Positions 25,443-36,039 of a DNA stretch of 64,000 nt are shown here, piece by piece. The position numbers and the translations under genes are program-made. The notes below the pieces were generated by a model, which searched no databases, was not told the DNA's origin, and was given only the letters and a program-made list of their open reading frames with translations. Numbering within the stretch: the stretch's first letter is position 1; every line of letters begins with the position of its first letter. Source of the DNA: Hydnum rufescens UP504 (taxonomy: Eukaryota > Basidiomycota > Agaricomycetes > Cantharellales > Hydnaceae). Location: positions 71,118 through 135,117 of the forward strand of contig MU128911.1 in NCBI GenBank assembly GCA_014904985.1. The letters are read 5' to 3'.

Positions 25443-27513
25443 CTAGGGGGCGATGTGTGAGAGAAGCCTCTGTCCTGGGTCATACAGCGTTCCAGAAGCC
25501 GATGCTTCAGGATCGGAATTTCTCGACGCAGACGTTTTCACAGGACTCTGAACCGCTGTACGAGAGAGCTGACGATCGAGATCCTCGGGGTTATGAGGTA
25601 TTGGTGTTATGTCAACCATGATGGATGACGCACGTTCAATCCCAGGGTCAGCAACGATTCCAAGAGTCATTGAAAACATATTTCCGGTTTTTAGATGGGT
25701 TTTATTCTCTGAGTCCAGGTCTTCTCTAAGATCGGGGTTCCCATGTCTCCTGTCGGCACCGATAGCCTCACCGAAACTATTGAGCATTAAATCACCCATG
25801 TTAGCGAGACCGAGGCTGGAACTCTCTGGAGTAACGTAAGGAAGAAGAGACGGCGAATCAACAACAGGTAAGATCGTTGCTGCAGTCGGGTCATGCTTCG
25901 ATTGGGCATGTGGAGAGTGTGCGTACGGGAGACTGGTATAAGAGGCGAGCGTTGACGTATTAGACACAGGGGGAAGAGGGAAATCGGAAGCAATCGTGAG
26001 CCCAGTAATATATAGGTCTGAAGGTGCAACGGGTGCTAGGGGTCGGCCAGACGAGGGTGTGTACCGGGACTTATGTGTGAGAAACTTTGGGACCGTGGCT
26101 AAACCACGGTCCACGATGTACATGCTCCCTTGCGCAGAACCAACACCAGTTCTAGAATCCGTCCAAGGGAGTTTCTTGGGCTCGTCTACTACCTGCTGTC
26201 CACAAGAGGATTCTGCGCGAGGCTGGGGAATAGATTGAACGCGTTGCTTGGGTAGATTATTCTCGTTGATACGGGAATTGGATCGATACGGAGAAGGGTG
26301 TTCACCAGAATATTCGACTTCCTCAACGCGAGAGGCGTTCGTCCCCCCACAACTGTGGAAAGAAATATGATTGGCAAGGGGCTGGTCCGCAAAGGGCGCG
26401 AAAATATTCGGAATCCTCGGACTGTGAACCTTGGATTGAGGCATACATATGGCATCGGAAGCTGATTCTGGTGAAAGTGACCGCGCGGGCTGACGCCGCG
26501 ATTCTAGATTAGGGAATGAGCTCGTCCTCTGAGACATCCCACTTTTATCATTGAAGGTAGTTGCGAAGTCATCAATTGTGGGCATCGTACGAGTTACAGT
26601 GAAAAATGAAGGAGGAGCCCTTTGTCGATGATTCATATTGGGCGTGCCGACTCCGGTAAGTCCAGACCAGTGATTTCCTGCGCCAGCAGTCTCATGAGTG
26701 GAAGATGGGGGAAACACATAGAGAAACTCGTCATTTTCGTACTCGCCTAACACGTTCCATCCGTTCACAGCTCCATCCAGACCAAAAGCACGTTCGAGAA
26801 TGAAAACCGCGACTTATTGACTAAAGTGGGTGGAATACGTGCCAAGGCGTGGGTACCGCTCCTCCGAATCGTAGGCCACTGATCAAAGGCCTCACCAAAC
26901 CCCGTGCCCCCAAATAGAGGCGTCTCCTTCGAAATATCTTCTAACTGAGCGCGTTTTCGAGAGGCAGTGCAACATCCACGAAGAAGGAAGGAGATAAGAA
27001 ACACCAAAAGGCACCACCTGCTGATGTGAGGGCGATTGAGAGAATAGAGAATCCCGATTCAGGAAAAGATGCACTGGTGGGAACTGGGGTGGGGGTGGGG
27101 CGACGGCTAATCATTTGGACTGTGGGATCCGTTGACGGATGGGAAATGAACGTGCTCTGCTCGGAACTGGTTGTGGCAACAGTCACTGTTGTCGAGATGA
27201 AGGGCGTCAAGAGAGTGCCAGTGAGGAGACTTGGTGCGAAGACGGTCAACGTGGAAGCTGCTGAGGCTGGAGCAAGAGGATCCTGTGTCAAAATATTGAT
27301 TAGGGCGAATTCATCTATTCTAGCGCGAGTCTTTGTGGCTTCATGAGAGGTAGGCTCATGTCCCTTGTCCCTGGACTTGGAGCTGACGGCTAAGATTGGG
27401 AGCAGGGCATTTGGATCGGCATAGGCCCCACGATGGTTAATCCAAGGCCCATGTAGAGCTTGTACGCGAACTTTCATCGTGTTGTGGGGAGAAAGGAAAA
27501 GATAACCATGCAA
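25443..27513 (-). CDS. Single-pass membrane protein with Ser/Thr-rich ectodomain
   Basis: Function unknown. Residues after MKVRVQALHG (27,478) form a Ser/Thr/Pro-rich, probably O-glycosylated outer domain (TVTVATTSSEQSTFISHPS). A hydrophobic helix follows (FSILSIALTSAGG..FLISFLLRGCC, about 27,060-26,980) with a basic stop-transfer (TASRKRAQ) and a long polar cytoplasmic tail to 25,443 (FLYVFPPSSTHETAGAGNHW; many SP/TP sites). An intron 26,849-26,806 (GTACCC..ATAAG) joins the two long reading frames. Inside the helix, around 27,006-27,009, the frame shifts by one; a T4 run instead of T5 would restore it. The layout resembles fungal cell-surface sensors or Wsc/Mid2-like proteins, but no domain proves this. 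Upstream sequence to about 27,680 (ARVPEVITLVRTESP) could hold the 5' exon with a signal peptide, which I could not resolve. Confidence 0.6.
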
Positions 27514-28225
27514 GAGCTAGGCGATGGTGGAGAATTCCGAACAGGAGACTCGGTACGAACGAGGGTGATTACTTCTGGGACCCTTGCCACCCTCGATACG
27601 AAGGCAGGGATGAGAGTGCAGGGAAACCCTACCACGGGTCATAGAAGAACAGCAGAGTACTCCCCGCGATAACGTGCTGAAAGCCATCTGTATTTCAGAC
27701 TGTTTTACATCCTCCCGTATCGCAAAACGTGCCCTGTACACCGGCTCAAGCCCCGGATGCGGAGGCACTCACGCCTGATACCAGTCTGATAGCTCGAATG
27801 TATGATTAGCCACATGGAATATCTCATGCCTTTCCTTTTGGGAGCAACAGGCCCCTTCGGCAATGCAAGACTGATGGAAACACCTTTTAGAATCATTTCT
27901 GGCATGGGTTAGAAAAAGTCGAAAACAATACGGTAAGAACTCGAATATGTGAAACAAAAGGATCTGTGCTCGCTAATTCTTGGACCAAGAATTACTTCAC
28001 AGGGATCACTCTTGGAGGCGGAGACCTACAACAGAAGGGGTCCTTGAATAAAAGCTGACTTGTTGGATCGCTGTCCTAACTGACGGCAAAATCCGAGAGA
28101 TGCGTCCTTGCGGGTTTGCGAACACTCCGGTGAGCTTCCCACATTATCCTGTATTTTAGAGTGCTAGACCTTATCGTCCCTAAAGATTTGCTTAGCACAT
28201 CCATAATACGTTGGCACGCCCCCTC
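27514..28225. other. 5' region between the membrane protein and OTU1
   Basis: Divergent promoter region. It may contain the missing signal-peptide exon of the minus-strand membrane protein at about 27,520-27,680. No other feature recognised. Confidence 0.4.
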
Positions 28226-29828
28226 ATGTTTCCCATTCGATTACGTGGTCCCGAAGGCATAGATCCTATCTCTCAGCATACTAGCCAGGCAGTTTAATTA
28301 ATTTAATCAGGCGTTTCAACCATACAAGTGGATCCAGATGCCACAATCGCCGATCTGCAATATACAATATTCTCCACGACGAAGGTCAGCCTCGGGCACT
28401 CATCGTTTGGGACACATTGGAATGATATGATCGAATGCCGTAGATTCACCCTTCTCTTCAAGAGCGTGAGGTTTACTTCGATAATCCAATGCACGCGACA
28501 GGCTCATTCTCCTGCCCAGTGAAGACAGGCTATCCCCCAACACCGTTAACACTAATCCCTTCTTCTCCGGCTTCCTCCCTTTGTCTAAGGCACAGCGAAC
28601 AACTCATCGTATCGGCAGTTTCACGTGAAATGGATTCCAGTGTTGGTGTACATCTCCCCGAGGCTCCCCCGTTTCAATCTCCCCCCGGTCCAGTGCCCCC
28701 TCTGGTCGCTGCTGCGAGTAAGATATCGGCACTCCCTGCTGAAGCAGATGACTTTGTGGATGTCGATGGTGGTGTCCTTATTTTACGGGTTTGTCCCGAC
28801 CACAACACTTCGCCATCATTGCCTAATAGGTATCACATAGGTGGTTCCGGATGATAATTCTTGTTTGTTCTCTTCTCTTGCCCTCATATTTGAACAAGAT
28901 ATCAATGCTGCCCTCGGCTGCGCCAAGGTTGAACCTGACTGCCATTTGCTAATATTGATATTGCTACCACTAAATACCATATCTTTGATACACAGCGGTC
29001 GCCGATACAATCCAGAAGAACCCAATTATGTATGACGACGTGTTTTTGGGGCAAGTTCTCTTGTTTTTCTCCACATTTCCGGGCCTCTGAGATCGATTGA
29101 GAAGAGAGCCACGAGAAAAATACATATCCACGATCTCGAAGTCATCTTCTTGGGGTGGTGCCATTGGTTCGTACAAGTCTGTGTGGTTACAGTTGTCCCT
29201 TCTTACCTCCCTACTAGAGTTGTCGATCCTTTCGACTCACTACAAGACGGAAATATCAAGCTTTGATGTCGAGACTGGACGTTGCGATCAATTTGGTGAA
29301 GGGCAATACAGCAATCGGTAAAGCGGAATCAAAGCGAGATATTGTCTGCTGAACCACTGAATAGATGCATCCTGATGTATTCTGGTATCCGTAAGTATAC
29401 TCGGTGGGACCCAGATTCCAGTATTTTGACCTTGCTGTTCTTTACTTCCCTTGGCAGACTATGATGCGGTATCCTTGGGACCCACACATGATGCTCCCCT
29501 GGATTTCCATCAGACTATCTTTCCAGTGGAAGCCCATGGAATGTTTGAAGCTGCAGGCAGGCTTGCTGCTAAGAGAAGACAGAAGAGGGCTTATACAGTT
29601 AAGCTTTTCCCATATAGTGATCAATTGCAGACTTGTTGACTCCGCATTTCTAGAACACCGCAACATTTGATTTGCGTTGCCAGGTATGCTCCGTGTTGGG
29701 CATTGTAACACCTGTGGTGTGGGAGTAACAGAAACTATCCCCAGGTTTGTGGTAAAGGTCTTAAGGGTGAAAAGGAGGCAAGGGAGCATGCGAGGGAGAT
29801 GAACCATGTTGAATTTGGCGAGTACTGA
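28226..29828 (+). CDS. OTU1: Ubiquitin thioesterase OTU1 (YOD1 type)
   Basis: A deubiquitinase that works with Cdc48/p97 in ER-associated degradation. From MFPIRLRGPEG at 28,226 there is an N-terminal UBX-like domain (STIQVDPDATIADLQY, GYPPTPLTLIPSSPASS). The OTU core follows: VVPDDNSCLFSSLALIFEQD (catalytic Asp and Cys), YISTISKSSSWGGAIELSIL, ILMYSGIHYDAVSLGP (catalytic His). The C-terminus has a C2H2 finger (RCQVCGKGLKGEKEAREHA..MNHVEFGEY) ending at 29,828. Two of its introns are best read as GC-AG: 28,257-28,310 and 29,051-29,101 (GCAAGT..GAG); the rest are GT-AG. No frame breaks. CpG becomes scarce in the 3' exons from about 29,340. Full family length and all catalytic residues are present. 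Confidence 0.93.
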
Positions 29829-30978
29829 AAAAGCATTCCTGTTAAGAATGACAATATGTCACACTCCCAAGTCTGGGAAAATGCCGATATGGCTGGTACC
29901 TTGTCTTAGCAACCTGGAAAATGATTGAGAACACATCTAGGTGAAAATTATACTATGTTTCAGACATTAAGAACAGGATCTGCAAATTTGACCTTGCTAT
30001 GACATAACATTGGGTTCAATTCCTAAAGTGCAGACTCATCTACCTCAGAAATAATATTGATTTTGTGTGGAGCATCTGCAGCAGAATCACATGAGGGGTG
30101 ATGATATCTAGAGTTTGGAGGTGTTAAACTGCACTCTTAACTCTTCACCCTTGAAACAAAAACCAAGACCTTGGCTCTGGAATATTTGAGATGCATTCCT
30201 TTGATATTTGTCTGGCTGTTGAGGATTGTCATTGTGGGCATCACAAAATCAAATCTCATCTGTTGGTGGGACCTCTTCACTCTCCACATCATAAAAAATG
30301 CAGCCATGAGTACCAATGAAAACCCCACCTGTCATACCAGCTGCCTGGCTGGCAAGCTCCATAGTTGGAGCAGGAAAACCAAGTTGCATATGAGCACTGG
30401 TAGAGTACATCTCTACTTCTTGCTGACCCCTCCCTTACCTCCTTAGATAGCAGTTGTGCCCCTTGGCTAACTGCTTCCATCTCATCCTCTATTCTCCCCT
30501 CCTCTCCTCTGCATCTCCTGCATTTGAGGTGAAGACAGAGCCTAGCATCAGGAAAGTCAGACTGTACCCTGGTAGTTTTGAACATATGGACCAATTCCAG
30601 AGCATTTGGAGCACCAAAGCAGAACATGAATCTGGGGGCTCTCTAGGTAATCTAATGCCACAGTTCTGCTCAACTCAGTCAGCCACAAATGTATATCTAG
30701 TTAGATATTACAAGCCTTGCATTTATATATTCTAAGTAGAGGTTTTGATGCAGGGGTCCCTGGGGCCGGCTGGGGTGCTGATTGCAAAATGTTTCAATGA
30801 GCATCAAATATCAGATTTCTGATAGTGTGACCAGATCAGGTCAAGGATCAGTGCTAAATTCATGTGGTCTCGCCCTCTGTGCTTGAAATATGATGATCAG
30901 AGTTTCAGGCCAAAATTAGCCCAATAGTGTGATTTTTTTTCGGCAAAATTTTTCCAAAGTCAGTGTGAAACGACTCCT
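29829..30978. other. Non-coding CpG-depleted tract B
   Basis: Between 29,900 and 30,940 I find about two CG dinucleotides, while flanking DNA has several per 60 bases. Open frames are short and unrelated to known families. The tract continues from the already CpG-poor 3' exons of OTU1 and stops just before the ELP3 fragment. No transposon proteins or terminal repeats were seen. Confidence 0.7.
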
Positions 30979-31048
30979 AGGTACAAGAGACCACTATCGG
31001 AAATTGGGATACGGATTAGATGGCCCATGCATGTCCAAATCTCTGATA
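30979..31048 (+). pseudogene. Orphan last-exon fragment of ELP3 (Elongator acetyltransferase)
   Basis: After an acceptor-like CTCCTAG the plus strand reads GTRDHYRKLGYGLDGPCMSK, closely matching the C-terminal end of ELP3, whose family consensus is GTR.YYRKLGYELDGPYM. ELP3 is the catalytic subunit of Elongator (tRNA wobble uridine modification). No other part of ELP3 (radical SAM or acetyltransferase core) is in the window, the frame continues past the normal end without a stop, and the preceding bases are CpG-poor non-coding. I read it as a relic of a duplication or rearrangement. Confidence 0.7.
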
Positions 31049-31200
31049 GTTCATGGACCTGACAAGGAAGGAGCACGGAGGCCTGTCATATTTCAGGGAG
31101 ATATCCATGTACCTGAGAGGATGATATTGTATACTGGGGCTGAGATAATTTGAGACGATAGATATGGCTAGGATTATGCTTGAATCCTGGCAGCAATCTG

Positions 31201-33253
31201 CTAGTGCAGAGAAGTATCTCCCGTATCTGAATTCTTCGAGCCTGGAAGTCGATCACGGCTTTCCAAGGTTAACTCTAGGCCCGAATCACTACGCAAGTTC
31301 ATTACGTCCGGCGAGCTAGGAGAAGATGCACGGGGCCAATAATCTGCGGGCAACAAGGGAGCCTCCAACGACATGGGACTCGGAGATCGTTGGAATGATC
31401 CAAAGGATGTGCTCGGAGGAGGGAGGTCATGGGGACGTGCGGGTATAATATACCGGGTCTCGTCCGCTCTGTATAACGGAGGCACGAGAGACTTCTCTAG
31501 CGAACCATGGATGCCCCTCCCAGGATTAACAGGAGACGAGGATGGGGATGAAGAGAAACCGAGGGTAGCGGCGATTGCGGATGGACTGGTAGCCTGTGTT
31601 AGGGACGAGAACTGGGAAATTGGCTTCTCTTTATAATGCCCGAGGATTGGCGCATCGGGGAATACCGGTGCCATAGCTGAGCTGCGACCGTTCCCGGTAG
31701 TGGCCGTCACTCCAAGGGTCATGTCCAACCCTAATCCCGAGCCCCAACTTGCTTCACTTCTCGCAAGTGTGTCTAATGGCGGGTCCGGCTGATTGTACAA
31801 GGCCGTCGCTATTAGCACAATAGTGGCGCCCAGGAGAAACGATGGGGTGAGGTGGAAATCGAACAATGCGACGCTAGCAAGAAATGAGAAAATTATACTC
31901 AAGCTTGTGGCAAATCCCTTGAGTATGTTGTCGGAGTATTTGATCACAACGGCAGTGATAAGGCCGCCAAGAACTTGAATGGACACGGTCGCCCAGGCCC
32001 AGGAACCAAAGTGGCGAAACATATTAAAAGAAAACCAGGGGCCCGCTTCAGCACTCGTATCGAGTATGATTGGTGCAAGGGCTGGTAGCAGACTGAAAAG
32101 TGAGAGCTGCACGTTGCGGACCCAAAGATCCGACTTGCTGCCCTTCAATACCATCTCGAAGTACACTCCTGCGAGGCCGGACGTCAGGCATGCAAAAGAA
32201 ACGGCGAGGAATCCTTTAAACGGGTTCATCTCGTGCGTATGGGGCGAGTTTGTTTCAATGGCATCGGTAGGAGATTCGGGACTCGACGACGACACAGGCC
32301 GACTGGACTGGATTTGAACGATACCGACGCCAACAGCAAGGAACAGCAGAGCAAACCATTTTGTGGTGGTCAATTTCTTTCGCAGAAGTGCGACAGAAAA
32401 TGCAGCAGTGGTGAGAATTTTCATTTGATACGTCACTTGGAAAGTGGCAACATCCAAATTGGAAGCCGCGACGAATTGGAGGTTATTTTGAATCACATAG
32501 AGAATGGCGGGGATCGAAAGCTTCCAGCAATCTGCACTGAAAATCGCGTTTCCCAGTTTTTGGAAGCGTCGTGTCAAGGAAGGGACGTCGAATCGTATTA
32601 TGTGTCTAGACATTGTAACGATTGAGGGCGTTCGCTTATAAGCCCTGTGGGCTGTCGTGATGGGCTCGAGAACGCTATTAGGCCCAGAATGCGGGTCGAT
32701 ATGGGATAGGGCAATCATGAGAGATATAGAACCCTTGAGTAACTCGTTTACTAGGACGGCGGATGCTGCAGAATACGCTCGGGATTCGGGGGCCGAAATG
32801 CGAGAATAATGCATTATAACCGTGAGTAAGGCGTTCTGCACTGCTAGAGTGATGAGGCTGCGTGATGGCATGGAGTCAGCCAGAGCATCTGGCCATGAAG
32901 CCTGCAAACACTCACGACACATATTTCAAGGGCAAACCAAAGACAGTTGGTTTGGGGGACAAGGGAGGACTGCTTTTTGAATCGGACTGGAACCCCGGGT
33001 CAAGAGGAATGCGAAGGGAAGATAGGGAAGGATCTGGGGTATAACGCGACTTTGGCCCGCCATTTAGGTGTGAAGGACCTGGGCGATGGTGTAGTCTACC
33101 GTCCGTTGGTGGCAACGGAGTCGGATTCGGGACAACGCTAGAAAAATGTGGAGTGAGTTGCAAACTTTGAGAAGTTGAGCTACAGATAAAATGGAATAGT
33201 AGCTTGATGAATATTGTTGGATCATTGCACTGCATAGAATACAGGCCACACAT
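31201..33253 (-). CDS. UDP-galactose/CMP-sialic-acid type nucleotide-sugar transporter (SLC35A family)
   Basis: Golgi antiporter importing a nucleotide sugar for glycosylation. Exon 1 (to 32,916) is Pro/Ser-rich and ends GLPLKYVS; a 58 nt intron (32,915-32,858) leads into LITLAVQNALLTVIMHYSRI. The large exon (32,857-31,201) gives about ten membrane helices with family signatures: IPAILYVIQNNLQFVAASNL, DVATFQVTYQMKILTTA, KWFALLFLAVGVGIVQIQ, GLAGVYFEMVLKGS, WVRNVQLSLFSL, LGGLITAVVIKYSDNILKGF and ATSLSIIFSFLASVALFDF. The tail from about 31,750 to 31,201 is long, polar and Ser/Pro-rich, unusual in length against yeast and human members. The first codon is uncertain: an acceptor TTCTAG at 33,138 suggests an additional 5' exon between there and 33,253. 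Confidence 0.9.
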
Positions 33254-33420
33254 CGGATAACTCTGAAGAAGAATAGTACTAACCGCGACAGGCGCCGCTT
33301 GTGCGGCCCTCTTGCATTGGGGGAGGAAGCCAGCGTGAATACACTGTCACGAATCTTTCTGGGTGGATCTGCTGTACTGGCTCACGTGGTCTACCCACTC
33401 TGTTTAATCTCTATAACACC

Positions 33421-35793
33421 ATGTTTGCACCCACGTCGCGTGGTAAAAGGATCTCTAGACGCTGTGGGTTGGTCTTCCATTACTCATATATGGCGCGGTG
33501 GGTGGATAGCAGTTTCAGGAATTCATCGACTCACTTGGCCGCGATCAGGCTGGCCTTTTTTCTCATTGGATACGCGTGGATGCTCTTGATACCAACTGAT
33601 GTCCTCAGTCGCACTACATGGATCGACGAAAATGCGTTGCAGCCAAATTCGGTATGAGAATTCACCGTCGCATATATTGATAGATGATAAGGTGGCGATT
33701 CTCCAGGTCGCTACCCACTGGGACTGGGATGACGTCCGCCATGCTGACCTCTACTTGGAGAATATGGAGTCTATGAGGGATCGGAATGCATCCAAGCTGG
33801 AGTATATAAACTTTTTGCTACCAAGTAGAGCCATGACTGACCAATTGTGGTAAGATTCACAGAGTATATTCTTCATGAATTTCAGGCATTAGGCTTGCCG
33901 AGCTCTACCCAGGCATACAGTTTCAACGCGACAGCTATGGTGAGTCAAATAGACCAGATCATGGAGGATCGTACCGATAGATCTGATGTAGCCACAAAAA
34001 ACGGGGGTGAACGTTTACGCTTCACTGTCCACTCCTCGCGCCTCTGGCTCCGAAGCCATCGTCATCAGTGCATCCTGGAGAAGTCTATCGTTCGTCGAGG
34101 GCTCGAGGACCGAAAGAAATCTTAACTTGCGTGGCATAGCTATTTTGCTTTCCCTGGCTCGACATTCGAGAAGTACGGAATCGGTTCTCATTTTGAATAT
34201 ATCTTATGTTGTCTGTCTCCATATCCAGGGCTGTCTTTATGGGCCAAAGACATGATCTTTATTGTCAGTGACGGCCACTTGGATGGGATGCATGCATTCT
34301 TAACAAAGTATCATGGATCCTTGCCTTGGAGTATGTTGACTTAGTTTTCTGGAGTAACTGACAGCAATACTCATATGTAGGCAGGTTTGCATGCAGAACC
34401 TCTCTTACATTTAACTGGAGGGGTAATATGGACTGCATTTAGTATTGACTATCCAGGCCATTCATTCAGTGACATAGGTCTATATTATGGTATGTTTTTG
34501 TGTGTATTTGTGTATCTGGGTTGACATCTATTCCAGAGGGCATGAATGCACATTTGCCCAACCAGGATCTGTTGAACAGCATCCAGATTATTGCACAGTG
34601 GACAGGTCAAGCGCCTGTTCTTCTCTATGACCATCTCGACTCCCCATGATGATGCTTCAAAACTACAAAAATATAAGTCCAAAGCAATAAATGTCCTCAA
34701 ACATGTGGGATATCAAACCTTTGGCCGACCTAGTGGGGTTCATGGACTATTCCATCAGTAAGTTATCAGTCTTCCTTGGCATGAATGGACCTGACATGCT
34801 GTGCAGATACCGAATTGATGCCATCACTCTTTATGCCGTTCCTGCAGTCGGCCCTCATGGGTTCTACATACTTGGAAAGTCAGTCTTTGATGATTCTCAC
34901 ATGGTTTTCTACTTATCATTGGGTTCAGGATCATGGAGTCATCATTAAGGACGGCCAATAATCTGCTGGAACGTCTTCATGCCTCCTTTTTCTTCTATCT
35001 TTTAACAGGTCCCGGTACCTTTGTTGCCATTGGGAAGTATCTTCCTTCCGTCGTCTTGGTTGGCATCGGTATGGAACTGAATGGCTGCAAGCATGGGTGG
35101 CTTCGGGTTGGGAGCGCACGCGGAGCGGATCACGTGCGAGTTGGCGTCGAAGACGCCGGCCCTTATTTTCTGTCCTGGGTCTTATGTTGGCCACGCATGC
35201 CTTCGGTTATGCCTCTCTACTCTTCATGACGAGTCGCGTAGTGATCAGCCCCCTCGAAGTTCGTCAAATCCCTTTGTGTCTCTCTTCCCAAATCTCATCA
35301 AGTTCCCTTCACTTAGACAGAGTCTTACTACGCTCTCTTAATGCTAGCACTGATTCTGGCTTCACCTCCATTGCTAGCATGTTTCTTTCGTCCTGAACTT
35401 GCCTCTGGGCCTGGACATGCCTCCGCCTCTTCGGTTTTATGCGCCCTTCTGCTATGCATATCTGGAGCCACTATTTGCATCACTTCAGTGCTTAATTTCA
35501 GCCTCGCAGCATCACTGGCGATCCTTCTCGGCGTCCCTCTATCTCTGGTGGGTTCTACCAGAATCCCCACACTCATTGGTGCACCTGCGAAATATGGGTG
35601 GTTTTTAATGCTCACCCCGGGAGGACTAACGATCCTTGCGTCTTTCTGGCTTGGCCGTGGCGAAGTGGTGAGGATTGTTGTGAGGACTGTGTGGGAATGG
35701 GAGGCGTTAGGAGTGTGGTTCTTACCATTTGTGTGCTGCATCTACTATCCCTTTGTGTTGCAGGCGTGTTTTGTCGCTCTTTTGCCTCCGTGA
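33421..35793 (+). CDS. GAA1: GPI transamidase subunit GAA1
   Basis: GAA1 is an ER membrane component of the GPI-anchor transamidase. From MFAPTSRGKRISRR at 33,421: a first membrane helix (RLAFFLIGYAWMLLIP), TTWIDENALQPNS, DVRHADLYLENMES, YILHEFQALGLPSSTQAY, NVYASLSTPRASGSEAIVIS, LSLWAKDMIFIVSDGHLDG, LTGGVIWTAFSIDYPGHSFS, LPNQDLLNSIQIIAQW, YRIDAITLYAVPAVGPHG, LRTANNLLERLHASFFFYL, and several C-terminal helices ending FLPFVCCIYYPFVLQACFVA at 35,793. About eight short introns splice in frame (for example GTGAGT at 33,942). The piece from about 34,200 to 34,720 is nearly CpG-free although both ends of the gene have normal CpG. Length and order fit the family. Confidence 0.92.
34200..34720. other. 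CpG-depleted tract C inside GAA1
   Basis: About three CG dinucleotides (near 34,272, 34,626 and 34,725) in over 500 bases, against four in the single 60-base line just before it. It covers exons and introns of GAA1 from the SDGHLDG region to the start of YRIDAITLY. The protein reading is unaffected. Confidence 0.65.
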
Positions 35794-36039
35794 CGTATCT
35801 GAAGGCAACGAGACCAAGGACGCGCGATGAATATAAGTTACATCTGTGGGATCGACTCGTTGCGTTGGATGCGGTGATGAAGCCAAAATATCTTCAAACC
35901 GAAGTCACAGTGGAACATGCGGTGTAGATGTGGTAATTATGGAATGTACTTAAGGGATAGACTGTGACAAGTATGACGTTATGTAAGCAGCGGCGAACTG
36001 CGGTCCCAAGCCGGGGCATCTTTTGTCAACTCCATAGCA

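Noticed and set aside
25443..26768. Independent secreted or soluble gene starting at the Met near 26,768
   Set aside because: The upstream frame joins through an intron at 26,849-26,806 to a membrane helix, so this is the cytoplasmic tail of one larger protein.
30171..30446. Plus-strand open frame with a hydrophobic start in tract B
   Set aside because: No family resemblance. CpG-poor AT-rich DNA easily yields such frames, and the opposite strand is also open.
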